The notes under the pieces are model-generated. The model was not told the DNA's origin. It did no database searches and saw only the letters and a list, made by a program, of their open reading frames with translations. A program made the position numbers and the translations under genes. 22,494 nt of DNA from Lentihominibacter faecis (GTDB lineage: Bacteria; Bacillota; Clostridia; Peptostreptococcales; Anaerovoracaceae): assembly GCF_014306095.1 (NCBI RefSeq), contig NZ_JACRWC010000095.1, positions 1-22,494 of the forward strand, read 5' to 3'. Shown here piece after piece: positions 6,866 to 14,794 of the stretch (positions are counted from its first letter, which is position 1; each line of letters opens with the position of its first letter).

Positions 6866-9003
6866 AAGATACGATCTATACACAGAATAGAGAGCTTTCC
6901 TGGCTTCGCTTCAATGAAAGAGTCCTGGAAGAGGCAAGAGAAAAAGATGTGCCGGCATTTGAAAAACTGAAATTCATTTCTATTTTTACCAGCAATCTGG
7001 ATGAATTTTTTATGATCCGTGTCGGGAGTCTGTACGACCAGACGTTCCTGCCAAAACCGCAGATCGATAATAAGACGGGGATGGATGCCGCCGAACAGCT
7101 TTTGGAGATTTTCCGTGCGGTAGCACCTTTGTATAAAAAGCGTGATAAGATTTACAGAGAGGTTGCGGGGCTTCTGTGCGAGAAGGGGATCGCTCATCCG
7201 CAGATGGAGAGTCTTACGGCCGAAGAGAGAAGCTTTGCAGAAAAATACTTCATAGCAGATGTGCTCCCGGTCTTGTCCCCGCAGATCATAAATGCACATC
7301 ATCCTTTCCCGCATCTTGTCAATAAAGCGCTCTACATCGTGCTTCAGATGAAGATCAGCGACAAGACGGCATACGGTATCATCCCGATGCCGGCGATGCA
7401 GGATCGGCTGATTTTCCTGCCGGGAAGCGGGATGCGGTATGTTTTGCTGGAGGAACTGATCTATCAGTATGCGGAACGCGTTTTTGATAATTGTGAGATC
7501 AATGCGAAGAGTATCATATGTGTGACGCGGAATGCGGATATCAACGTGGATAGCCTTCCGGATGAGGATGAGGATTTTCGTCATCATATGAAGAAAGTTC
7601 TGAGAAAACGTTCCAGGCTGGCTCCGGTGCGGCTGGAACATTGCGGGCCGATCCATGATAAACTGGAAAAATTCCTCCGGGGCAAGTTGGAATTAAAGAA
7701 AGAACAGGTTTTTCAGAGCAGCGCGCCGCTGGAAATGTCCTATGTGTTCCCGCTTTTAGACAAGGTTCCGGATCGGATCAGGCAGGCTGTCACGTATGTG
7801 CCGTTTGAGCCGCAGGTGCCGCCGTGGTTTAAGACCGGTGACAGCATGATCGATAAAGTGATGCAGGAGGATCTGATCCTTTCGTATCCGTATGAACAGA
7901 TGACTCCGTTTCTACAGCTGATCAAAGAAGCGGCGCTGGATCCACGTGTGCTTTCTATCAAGATCACGATCTATCGTCTGGCTAGCAAGGCGGTTTTGAT
8001 AGATTATTTGCGTTTGGCGGCGGAAAACGGCAAGGAAGTAACGGTGCTGATGGAACTTCGGGCGCGCTTTGATGAAGCGAACAACATCAACTGGTCGGAA
8101 AGCCTGGAAGAAGCCGGCTGCACGGTGCTGTACGGGCTGGAAGATTACAAAGTTCACTCGAAAGTGTGTCAGATCACACTGATGGAAAAGAAGAAGATTA
8201 AGCGGATCACGCAGGTGGGAACCGGTAATTACAATGAAAAAACGGCAAAACTGTACACCGATCTTTCGCTGATGACAGCTGATGAAGAAATCGGAAACGA
8301 TGCAGCTGTGTATTTTAAAAACATGTCGATTGCAAACATCAATGGTCATTATGACCGGCTTTTTGTAGCTCCAAACAGTATGAAAGACAAGATCCTGGCT
8401 CTGATACAGGGTGAGATCGAGGAGGCGCAGCGAGGCGAACCGGCAGAAATCCTGGTGAAGATCAATTCCCTTACGGATCGCAAGACCATCGATGCATTAA
8501 AAGATGCTTCTCAGGCAGGAGTTCGCGTACGGATGATCATCAGAGGCATCTGCTGCCTGCTTCCGGATGTGGAAGGTTATACGGAGAACATTCAGATCAC
8601 CAGCATCGTCGGCAGGTTCCTGGAACATTCCAGGGTATATTGCTTTGGTGCGGGAGAAGAGCGGAGCATGTATATATCTTCAGCAGATTTTATGACGAGA
8701 AATCTCAACCGGAGGGTAGAAGTGGCATGCCCTGTAAATTCTCCACAGATCAAAAAAGAGATCCTGGAAATCCTGGAGCTGATGCTTTCCGATAATGTCA
8801 AGGCTCGAAATCTGCGCTACGATGGTCTTTATGAGAAAAAAGGGATCGGTGAAGGTGGAGAGCGGATCGACAGTCAGCAGGAACTGATCAACAGAGCCAT
8901 CACGAGAGCTGCAGCGCCGTCTCCGAGCCGTAAAACGGCACAGGAGATGCCGGTGGAGGACGATGGGTTTTTCAGCCGCTTAAAACGGGCGATTTTCGGA
9001 TAG
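6862..9003 (+). CDS. ppk1: Polyphosphate kinase 1
   Basis: This 713-residue PPK1 polymerises the gamma-phosphate of ATP into inorganic polyphosphate, reversibly. The family order is visible: N-terminal domain with NRELSWLRFNERVLEEA (residues 9-25), head domain, then two phospholipase-D-like C domains. The autophosphorylated histidine is His432 in DYKVHSKVCQI, and the second conserved histidine is His589 in EHSRVYCF. Other family motifs include VGTGNYNEKTAKLYTDL (452-468) and, near the C-terminus, LRYDGLY. The length is close to E. coli PPK. It overlaps the phosphatase gene by four bases. A C-terminal tail after about residue 660 is rich in charged residues and Ser/Pro and is not part of the core. 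Confidence 0.95.
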   Translation: MKDTIYTQNRELSWLRFNERVLEEAREKDVPAFEKLKFISIFTSNLDEFFMIRVGSLYDQTFLPKPQIDNKTGMDAAEQLLEIFRAVAPLYKKRDKIYREVAGLLCEKGIAHPQMESLTAEERSFAEKYFIADVLPVLSPQIINAHHPFPHLVNKALYIVLQMKISDKTAYGIIPMPAMQDRLIFLPGSGMRYVLLEELIYQYAERVFDNCEINAKSIICVTRNADINVDSLPDEDEDFRHHMKKVLRKRSRLAPVRLEHCGPIHDKLEKFLRGKLELKKEQVFQSSAPLEMSYVFPLLDKVPDRIRQAVTYVPFEPQVPPWFKTGDSMIDKVMQEDLILSYPYEQMTPFLQLIKEAALDPRVLSIKITIYRLASKAVLIDYLRLAAENGKEVTVLMELRARFDEANNINWSESLEEAGCTVLYGLEDYKVHSKVCQITLMEKKKIKRITQVGTGNYNEKTAKLYTDLSLMTADEEIGNDAAVYFKNMSIANINGHYDRLFVAPNSMKDKILALIQGEIEEAQRGEPAEILVKINSLTDRKTIDALKDASQAGVRVRMIIRGICCLLPDVEGYTENIQITSIVGRFLEHSRVYCFGAGEERSMYISSADFMTRNLNRRVEVACPVNSPQIKKEILEILELMLSDNVKARNLRYDGLYEKKGIGEGGERIDSQQELINRAITRAAAPSPSRKTAQEMPVEDDGFFSRLKRAIFG

Positions 9004-9012
9004 GTAGATTTG

Positions 9013-9056
9013 AAAAAGAGCGATTCTAAAATTGTGCGCAGAATCGCCCTTTTTTA
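9013..9056 (+). terminator. Terminator after ppk1
   Basis: The inverted repeat AAAAAGAGCGATTCT / AGAATCGCCCTTTTTT has a 12-nt loop (9028-9039) and ends in a T run. It closes the polyphosphate unit. With A's on the left arm and T's on the right it could work in both directions. Confidence 0.85.
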
Positions 9057-9063
9057 TTGTTAA

Positions 9064-9136
9064 AAATTTGTTTATCAAAACAATTTGTAACTAGTTTCAG
9101 TTTTGCCTTGAAACAAATTTATAATTATGGTATAAT
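9064..9136 (+). promoter_or_regulatory. Strong promoter with upstream dyad for the SDR gene
   Basis: A -35 TTGAAA (9108-9113) and a perfect -10 TATAAT (9131-9136) are separated by 17 nt, with a TGG extension just before the -10. Upstream, an AT-rich inverted repeat built on TTGTTT-ATCA-AAACAA lies around 9064-9087 and could be an operator or UP-like element. The promoter match is clear; a role for the dyad is inferred. Confidence 0.75.
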
Positions 9137-9194
9137 GATCGCAGAAAAGTCAAACAATTCAATGACACTTTAATGCAATCAAAGGAGAAACGCG

Positions 9195-9995
9195 ATGGGA
9201 CATTTACAAGGAAAAACCGCGATCATTACCGGCGGTGGAAGAGCAGTATTAAGTGACGGGAGCTGCGGCTCTATTGGATATGGGATCGCAACGGCATATG
9301 CGAAGGAAGGTGCCAACCTGGTCATCACGGGACGGAATGTAAAGAAACTGGAAGATGCGAAAGAAGAGCTGGAACGGTTATATGGCATAAAAGTCCTGCC
9401 TGTTGCCGCAGACGTGAGCGCAGGCTCGGATAATGAGACTGCTGTGCAGAATGTGGTGAAGCAGGCTGTGGATACCTTCGGTCGTATCGATGTGCTGATC
9501 AACAATGCACAGGCGTCGGCTTCAGGGGTGACGCTGGAAGATCACACGACAGAGCAGTTCGACCTGGCTGTATATTCCGGGCTGTACGCAGTATTTTATT
9601 ACATGAAGGCTTGCTATCCGTACTTGAAGGAAACCAAGGGCTCGGTCATCAATTTCGCATCAGGAGCGGGGCTGTTCGGTAACTTCGGGCAGTGTGCTTA
9701 CGCTGCTGCAAAGGAAGGGATCCGCGGTCTGACTCGTGTAGCTGCTACGGAATGGGGTCCTGACGGCATCAATGTCAATATCGTGTGTCCGCTGGCCTGG
9801 ACGGCACAGCTTGAGAATTTTGAAAAACAGTATCCGGATGCTTTCAAGGCAAATGTAAAGATGCCTCCGGCAGGCCATTATGGCAATGTGGAGACCGAGA
9901 TCGGTCGTGCCTGCGTGCAGCTGTCTTCACCGGACTTCAAGTTCATGAGCGGCGAGACCATCACGCTGGAAGGCGGCATGGGACTGCGGCCGTAG
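9195..9995 (+). CDS. Short-chain dehydrogenase, 12-alpha-hydroxysteroid dehydrogenase-like
   Basis: The 266-residue protein is a classical SDR. The catalytic set is Ser156 (NFASGAG), Tyr169 and Lys173 (YAAAK). The cofactor loop GGGR...GSIGYGIA starts at residue 13, and Arg47 after the second strand (ITGRN) points to NADP(H). The NNAQASASG motif (103-111, Gln instead of the usual Gly), the segment AVYSGLYA and the ending TLEGGMGLRP match what I remember of clostridial NADP-dependent 12-alpha-HSDHs, which oxidise the 12-hydroxyl of bile acids such as cholate. Compared with those, the cofactor loop seems to carry an insertion of about seven residues (around 17-24, AVLSDGSC). The gene stands alone between its own promoter and terminator. 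SDR family: certain. Bile acid substrate: plausible, from recalled similarity only. Confidence 0.8.
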   Translation: MGHLQGKTAIITGGGRAVLSDGSCGSIGYGIATAYAKEGANLVITGRNVKKLEDAKEELERLYGIKVLPVAADVSAGSDNETAVQNVVKQAVDTFGRIDVLINNAQASASGVTLEDHTTEQFDLAVYSGLYAVFYYMKACYPYLKETKGSVINFASGAGLFGNFGQCAYAAAKEGIRGLTRVAATEWGPDGINVNIVCPLAWTAQLENFEKQYPDAFKANVKMPPAGHYGNVETEIGRACVQLSSPDFKFMSGETITLEGGMGLRP

Positions 9996-10044
9996 AGACG
10001 ATTTACAACCCGAAAACGAAAACCCTTTTTACTATGTTTCAAAT

Positions 10045-10084
10045 AAAAAAAGAGACCTTCTTTACCCGGAAGGTTTCTTTTTTT
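10045..10084 (+). terminator. Terminator after the SDR gene
   Basis: The inverted repeat AAAAAAAGAGACCTTC / GAAGGTTTCTTTTTTT with an eight-base loop (TTTACCCG) and a terminal T run forms a strong intrinsic terminator, possibly bidirectional. Confidence 0.88.
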
Positions 10085-10114
10085 GTGAAGTGATTTCTGA
10101 TTTTGAGATCGTTA

Positions 10115-10183
10115 TGCAATTCGCACCCTAAAAAGTGCATTTCGCGCAAATCGGGGGGGGTGTCAGGGCGATGGTGATACAAT
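10115..10183 (+). promoter_or_regulatory. Promoter region of the surface-protein gene: paired repeats, G8 tract, extended -10
   Basis: The -10 is TACAAT (10178-10183) with an upstream TG (TGATACAAT). The position expected for the -35 (10155-10160) is occupied by a run of eight G (10153-10160) and has no -35 match. Two near-identical 12-mers, TGCAATTCGCAC (10115-10126) and TGCATTTCGCGC (10136-10147), lie just upstream with a period of 21 nt, so on the same face of the helix. This resembles an activator-dependent promoter. Binding by a LytTR-type activator is an analogy only. Confidence 0.5.
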
Positions 10184-10242
10184 ATTGAAGGGTATGCGGC
10201 AAGAGATTAAAAAAATACAAATGAAATATGGAAGGAGGAAAA

Positions 10243-12465
10243 ATGGAGAAAAGCACGATAAAGAGAAAAATCGGAGTATGCTTTATGGCGCTGGCGATGA
10301 TCGTGGCGATGATCCCAAGCTGGTCGGTCACGGCCAATGCGGCGACGGATTATGGTCTGAAGGTCGGTGGTGCAGAGGTTACCAGTGACCGGACAAGCGG
10401 GGATGGATGGAGCTATAATCCGACGGCCAATACACTGACTTTGAATGATTATAGCTATTCTGGAAAAGGAGGGGGTGACGGAACTTTCAGCGGAGGTATT
10501 TATTCTACGTCTAACTTGACGATCAAGCTTATTGGTAACAATTTCGTCGACGACACCCTTTCAGATAAGTATGCTTACAGTTGTGGAATTTTTGTGAACG
10601 GAAAGCTGACGATCACTGGAGATGGTTCTCTTACAACTAGCGGAGGTTCAGGCGTCGATGGCAAAGGAAGCTACGGAATCATGGCAGGTGGTCTGACTGT
10701 AAATAACGGCACGATCACTGCGATAGGAAAGACTGCAAAAGAAAGCTATGGTATCGGTACTATCGGTCAATCGAAAAATATCATTGTGAACGGTGGCACG
10801 ATCACTGCAACGGGAGCTGTTTCTACAGTCTATGGCAGCTGTGGCATCCAATGTTCCGGTAATTTTACAATGACTGGCGGCAGAGTGACCGCAAAATCAG
10901 AAGGAGTAAAACAACCTGGCAGTCAGAGTTGTGGTATTAGTTCAGGTGCATCGATTTACTACAATGCAGGAGTGCTTGTAGCAGAAGGTCAGACAAAGGC
11001 GATGTACAGCAGTCAATCCACTTACCCGAATGGATACACTAAAGGAGACAAGACATTCCGCACATATGATATTGCAGAATCAAATATGTACACCGTATCC
11101 GGAGTAAATAGTAACGGCTGGGCGAACAGAGAGGCCAAGCTTACAGCGACATCCGGCTATAAGATCGGAATGACGGATAAGCAGTTTGGCAGCAGCATTT
11201 CCTTTACGGATGAAGCGGCGAATGGTAGCGGAGTATTCTATATTAAGAAAACTTCGAATGGCACCATCTATAAAGGAACTATATCCTACAACCTGGACAA
11301 GACAGCACCGACAATTAGTGGGGCAACGGATGGCGGGATATACTGCGTATCAAAGTCGATTACAGTAAATGACAGCCATCTGAAAGAAGTGAAGGATGGA
11401 AATACAGTACTTGGCGCATCGAATGGAACATATACTCTCCCAGCTGGAACACACAATATCACAGCAACAGATCTGGCAGGTAACAGTACAAGCATAACCG
11501 TGACGGTAAATGAAGAGCATGATCCGAATAAAGATGATGGAAACTGTGCAACAGCAGTAACATGTAAGGTTTGCGGAGATGTGGTAACCCCGGCGAAATC
11601 GCATAACTATGTATGGACTTCAGATCCGGAAGGACATTGGATGAAATGTCGGAATGCGGGATGTACATCGAAAACGACATTGCAAAGACATGTGCCTGGC
11701 GCAGCTGCAACGGAAGATAAAGCACAGACCTGTACCGTATGCGGCTATACGATCAATCCACCGTTAGGTCATGTGTGCCAGAACCATCTTCAGAAAGTAA
11801 ATGCGACGACAGCGACTTGTACGCAGGATGGCAATAACGAGTATTATAAATGCACCTGCGGGAAAATATACTCTGATACGGGTGCACAGAATGAGAAGTC
11901 TGAATCAGACTTCACCATCCCGGCAACGGGTCATTCCTACGGCACTCCAGCATACACCTGGAGTCAGGATAATCTGAGCTGTACTGCAGTGAGAGCATGC
12001 GGGACATGCAATGCTCAGGAGACTGAAACAGGAACTGCCGTTACGACGGTAACACCTAAGGATGGCTGCAAAACTTCGGAGACTACTTTGTATACCGTGA
12101 CATTTACCAACGACGTATTTGGAGTACAGACGAAAGAAGTTGTGACAAAGGAAGCTGACGCTCACACGCCATCGGAATGGATCGTGGATAAAAAAGCGAC
12201 AACCACGGAAGCAGGCAGCAGACACCAGGAGTGTACTGAATGCGGCACAGTCCTGAAGACAGAGACGATCGCTAAACTGACGGACTCTAAGGCTAATATC
12301 AACCCATCGGGCAAGAATGATGCAGACAAGAATGCAGGGGAGAAATCGGCATCCAGTGTTCCGGGAACAGGCGATACAAGCCTCGTCGACGTATGGGCTC
12401 TGCTGATGGCATTCGCTGTACTGGGCGGAGTTTATGCACTTTGCAGGCAGCGTAAAGCCAGATAA
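10243..12465 (+). CDS. Secreted, sortase-anchored, Cys-rich surface protein
   Basis: The 740-residue precursor starts with a signal peptide (basic MEKSTIKRK, hydrophobic core about 11-25, likely cleavage after VTANA at residue 33). Residues 35-250 are Gly/Thr/Ser-rich with repeated GGTITA-like units, suggesting a beta-helix. Residues about 350-424 (DKTAPTISGATDGG... DLAGNSTSITVTV) look like an Ig-like domain. Residues about 435-670 contain a series of CxxC knuckles (CKVC, CTVC, CTC, CGTC, CTEC) and Gly-His or Ser-His pairs. The C-terminus has a sortase-like signal: VPGTGD (706-711), a hydrophobic helix, then CRQRKAR. The ATG at 10243 is chosen over one at 10228, because the GGAAGGAGG ribosome binding site lies between them. 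It acts outside the cell; binding target and any metal binding are unknown. No sortase is encoded in the window. Confidence 0.85.
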   Translation: MEKSTIKRKIGVCFMALAMIVAMIPSWSVTANAATDYGLKVGGAEVTSDRTSGDGWSYNPTANTLTLNDYSYSGKGGGDGTFSGGIYSTSNLTIKLIGNNFVDDTLSDKYAYSCGIFVNGKLTITGDGSLTTSGGSGVDGKGSYGIMAGGLTVNNGTITAIGKTAKESYGIGTIGQSKNIIVNGGTITATGAVSTVYGSCGIQCSGNFTMTGGRVTAKSEGVKQPGSQSCGISSGASIYYNAGVLVAEGQTKAMYSSQSTYPNGYTKGDKTFRTYDIAESNMYTVSGVNSNGWANREAKLTATSGYKIGMTDKQFGSSISFTDEAANGSGVFYIKKTSNGTIYKGTISYNLDKTAPTISGATDGGIYCVSKSITVNDSHLKEVKDGNTVLGASNGTYTLPAGTHNITATDLAGNSTSITVTVNEEHDPNKDDGNCATAVTCKVCGDVVTPAKSHNYVWTSDPEGHWMKCRNAGCTSKTTLQRHVPGAAATEDKAQTCTVCGYTINPPLGHVCQNHLQKVNATTATCTQDGNNEYYKCTCGKIYSDTGAQNEKSESDFTIPATGHSYGTPAYTWSQDNLSCTAVRACGTCNAQETETGTAVTTVTPKDGCKTSETTLYTVTFTNDVFGVQTKEVVTKEADAHTPSEWIVDKKATTTEAGSRHQECTECGTVLKTETIAKLTDSKANINPSGKNDADKNAGEKSASSVPGTGDTSLVDVWALLMAFAVLGGVYALCRQRKAR

Positions 12466-12494
12466 TCAGAAACGATACTAAAAACATATAAATG

Positions 12495-12540
12495 AAAAAA
12501 GAGATCTTCGAACGTCATACGTGTAGAGGATCTTTTTTTG
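12495..12540 (+). terminator. Terminator after the surface-protein gene
   Basis: The inverted repeat AAAAAAGAGATCTTC / GAGGATCTTTTTTTG has a loop of about 15 nt with a further small dyad and a T7 run. It fits an intrinsic terminator, possibly bidirectional. An open frame continuing upstream of the LysR start runs through this element and is not coding. Confidence 0.8.
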
Positions 12541-12558
12541 TGAAGTTGCAAAAATCCG

Positions 12559-12587
12559 TTTCAAATCAGGGATCATTAAATTATAAT
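12559..12587 (+). promoter_or_regulatory. Promoter of the LysR-type regulator gene
   Basis: A perfect -10 TATAAT (12582-12587) lies 17 nt after a weak -35 TTTCAA (12559-12564), about 50 nt before the LysR start codon. Confidence 0.6.
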
Positions 12588-12635
12588 AGAGAGGTGCTGT
12601 TCGGCAAGAAAATAAAAATAAAGGAGCCGTTCAAT

Positions 12636-13541
12636 ATGACATTGCAACAGTTAAAATACATTGTGACGGTAGCTGACTGTGGAAACATTACAGAAGCTGC
12701 GGAGAAACTTTTTATTTCCCAGCCGTCTTTAAGTGCAGCAATACACAACCTTGAAAATGAGATGGGCGTTACGGCATTTGTTCGTTCCAATAAAGGTGTG
12801 ACAGTGACGAGAGAAGGGGAAGAATTATTATCCTTCGCCAGAATGCTTTTAGAGCAGGCTGACAACATGAAAGATTATTTCGGTGGCGGTGAAAAACGCA
12901 CACCAAAATTTTCAGTATCCTGTCAGCATTATTCTTTCGCAGTAAATGCCTTTGTAGATCTGATCAAGAAATACGATGCAGATCAGTATAGTTTTATTAT
13001 CAGGGAAACGCAGACCGGAGAGATCATAGAGGACGTGTCTGACGGAAAAAGCGAGATCGGCGTGATTTATCTTTCGGAACATAACGAAGAGGTGATATCT
13101 AAGCTGATCAAGAACAATAACCTGGTTTTTGAGGAAATGTATGTTGCAGGCCCGCATGTATTTATCAGCAACAACCATCCGTTGGCAGAAAAGGAAATCA
13201 TCGCTACGGATGATCTGCAGGCGTATCCATATCTGGTCTATGAACAAGGAAATAAGAATTCATTTTATTTTTCAGAAGAATTCATGAGCATGCTGGATTT
13301 TCCTAAAAATATCCAGGTCAGAGATAGAGCTACTTTATTCAATCTCGTTATTGGATTGAATGGTTTTACGGTGAGCAGCGGCGTTCTTGATGCAGAACTC
13401 AATGGCAGCAGCATTATCGCCAAGCCTCTTGCAGTAGATAAGACCATGAGAATAGGTATTGTGAAAAAGAAAAACATGGTGTTAAGTAAGTATGCCTGCT
13501 TCTATGTTGAAGCGTTAAAAAACCATTTGTCCATAGATTAA
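12636..13541 (+). CDS. LysR-family transcriptional regulator
   Basis: This 301-residue protein has the LysR winged helix-turn-helix at its N-terminus (MTLQQLKYIVTVADCGNITEAAEKLFISQPSLS...). A linker helix and a periplasmic-binding-protein-like effector domain (about 90-300) follow. The frame is open further upstream through a terminator, but the ATG at 12636 matches the family start and has an AAGGAG ribosome binding site at 12621-12626. LysR regulators usually control a neighbour. The closest target is the methionine-synthase-like gene 94 nt downstream on the same strand, which would make it comparable to MetR in role, but the effector is unknown. The stop codon lies inside a perfect 11-bp inverted repeat. 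Confidence 0.92.
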   Translation: MTLQQLKYIVTVADCGNITEAAEKLFISQPSLSAAIHNLENEMGVTAFVRSNKGVTVTREGEELLSFARMLLEQADNMKDYFGGGEKRTPKFSVSCQHYSFAVNAFVDLIKKYDADQYSFIIRETQTGEIIEDVSDGKSEIGVIYLSEHNEEVISKLIKNNNLVFEEMYVAGPHVFISNNHPLAEKEIIATDDLQAYPYLVYEQGNKNSFYFSEEFMSMLDFPKNIQVRDRATLFNLVIGLNGFTVSSGVLDAELNGSSIIAKPLAVDKTMRIGIVKKKNMVLSKYACFYVEALKNHLSID

Positions 13542-13554
13542 AGCTATGGACAAA
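13526..13554. terminator. Perfect 11-bp hairpin at the LysR stop codon
   Basis: TTTGTCCATAG (13526-13536) and CTATGGACAAA (13544-13554) pair perfectly around a 7-nt loop that contains the LysR stop codon. On the + strand no T run follows. On the - strand the hairpin would be followed by GGTTTTTT, so it looks more like a minus-strand terminator, or an mRNA 3'-end stabiliser. Function is inferred. Confidence 0.5.
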
Positions 13555-13597
13555 CCCATACTATATGTATTTTTCATCATTGCATATATGTGGTAGG

Positions 13598-13631
13598 ATA
13601 TCCTCAAGAAAACAAAGAAACGAGAGGATAT
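13598..13631 (+). promoter_or_regulatory. Inverted repeat overlapping the ribosome binding site of the methionine-synthase-like gene
   Basis: ATATCCTC (13598-13605) and GAGGATAT (13624-13631) form a perfect 8-bp dyad with an 18-nt loop. The right arm covers most of the GAGAGGA ribosome binding site (13622-13628), eight bases before the ATG. If the left arm is transcribed, translation could be masked by this stem. If the possible -10 TAGGAT (13594-13599) is real, the left arm is at the transcription start and the dyad would more likely be a protein site. Confidence 0.4.
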
Positions 13632-13635
13632 AAAA

Positions 13636-14751
13636 ATGAGTAAAATACAGACACCATACAGATATGATTTTGTGGGAAGCTTTTTAAGACCGCAAGCCCT
13701 TAAAGAGGCAAAGAACTCGTATCAGAATGGAGAACTGCCAAAAGAAGAGTTTGATAAGATCGTAGATGAGGAAGTATCAAAGGTTGTAGCCAAGCAGAAA
13801 GAACTTGGATTCCATGTGATTACTGACGGTGAATTCAGAAGAAGCTTCTGGCATCTTGATTTCATGTGGGGATTTGATGGAGTCGCCCATGAAAATACAG
13901 GTAATGGCGTAAAGTTTGACGCAGAGCTGGCTGTCTTAGATGATACATATCTTGTCGGAAAGATAAAGGCAAAACCACACCCTTTTGTGGAAGGGTTCAG
14001 ATTCTTAAAGCAGTTTGAGGATGAAAACACGGTTGCAAAATATACGATCCCAGCACCAGCACAGATGTTTCAGCAGATGATCATTCCTGAAAACCATGAA
14101 TCCACAAGAAAGTTTTATTCCACAAACGAAGATCTGATCCAGGATATCGGAACGGCTTATCAGGATGTGATCAAGCAGTTTTATGAAGCTGGCTGCCGCA
14201 ACCTTCAGCTTGACGACTGTACATGGGGTGCGATTGTTGGCGATGCTGCAAAGCAGAGATACAAGCTTCTTGGAATAGATTTAGAAGAGGTCAAGGCTCA
14301 GTTGCTGGCAGTAAACAATCTCGCTCTGGAAGGCAAGCCTGAGGACATGGTCATTACATCCCACATATGCAGAGGGAATTATCATTCCACATTCTTTGCC
14401 AGCGGAGCTTATGATTCTGTAGCAGACTATGTCTTTGCAAAGGAAAATGTGGATGCTCTGTTTCTTGAGTATGATGATGCCAGATCAGGCGGATTCGAAC
14501 CTCTTTCAAAAGTATCGGGTGATAAGAAGGTCGTACTGGGGCTCATAACAACAAAGACACCGGAACTTGAGAACAAGGAAGATATTATTGCCAGAATCTA
14601 TGAGGCGGCAAAATACATACCGCTTGACAGGCTTTGTCTCAGCCCGCAGTGCGGATTTGCTTCGTGCGAGATCGGAAACAAACTCACCGAAGAAGAGCAG
14701 TGGGCAAAGCTTAAGCTTGTAAAAGAAATTGCTGAAGAAGTCTGGAAATAA
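13636..14751 (+). CDS. Cobalamin-independent methionine synthase (MetE C-terminal domain)-like protein
   Basis: The 371-residue protein is the size of a single MetE catalytic barrel, like Bacillus YxjG/YxjH, not the two-barrel MetE of about 750 residues. It opens with FVGSFLRPQ, a family start. The expected zinc ligands are present: His243 and Cys245 (SHICRGN), Glu278 (FLEYD) and Cys339 (SPQCGF). A DD pair in LQLDDCTWG (193-194) lies at the substrate pocket. Such proteins transfer a methyl group to a thiol such as homocysteine; some relatives act on other thiols such as coenzyme M adducts. The short form lacks the N-terminal folate-binding barrel, so the methyl donor is uncertain. The upstream LysR gene is its likely regulator, and the HAD gene follows after 43 nt. 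Confidence 0.85.
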   Translation: MSKIQTPYRYDFVGSFLRPQALKEAKNSYQNGELPKEEFDKIVDEEVSKVVAKQKELGFHVITDGEFRRSFWHLDFMWGFDGVAHENTGNGVKFDAELAVLDDTYLVGKIKAKPHPFVEGFRFLKQFEDENTVAKYTIPAPAQMFQQMIIPENHESTRKFYSTNEDLIQDIGTAYQDVIKQFYEAGCRNLQLDDCTWGAIVGDAAKQRYKLLGIDLEEVKAQLLAVNNLALEGKPEDMVITSHICRGNYHSTFFASGAYDSVADYVFAKENVDALFLEYDDARSGGFEPLSKVSGDKKVVLGLITTKTPELENKEDIIARIYEAAKYIPLDRLCLSPQCGFASCEIGNKLTEEEQWAKLKLVKEIAEEVWK

Positions 14752-14794
14752 AAGAGATAGCTTGAAGGTGATTTTTTATGGAGGATATGGACTG

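Noticed and set aside
6832..7656. Minus-strand open frame of 274 codons opposite ppk1
   Set aside because: It has no recognisable motif and an unusual composition. It is a shadow of the well-conserved ppk1 N-terminal half.
12492..12635. N-terminal extension of the LysR protein
   Set aside because: The extra frame runs through a terminator and the promoter. The ATG at 12636 matches the family start and has a good ribosome binding site.
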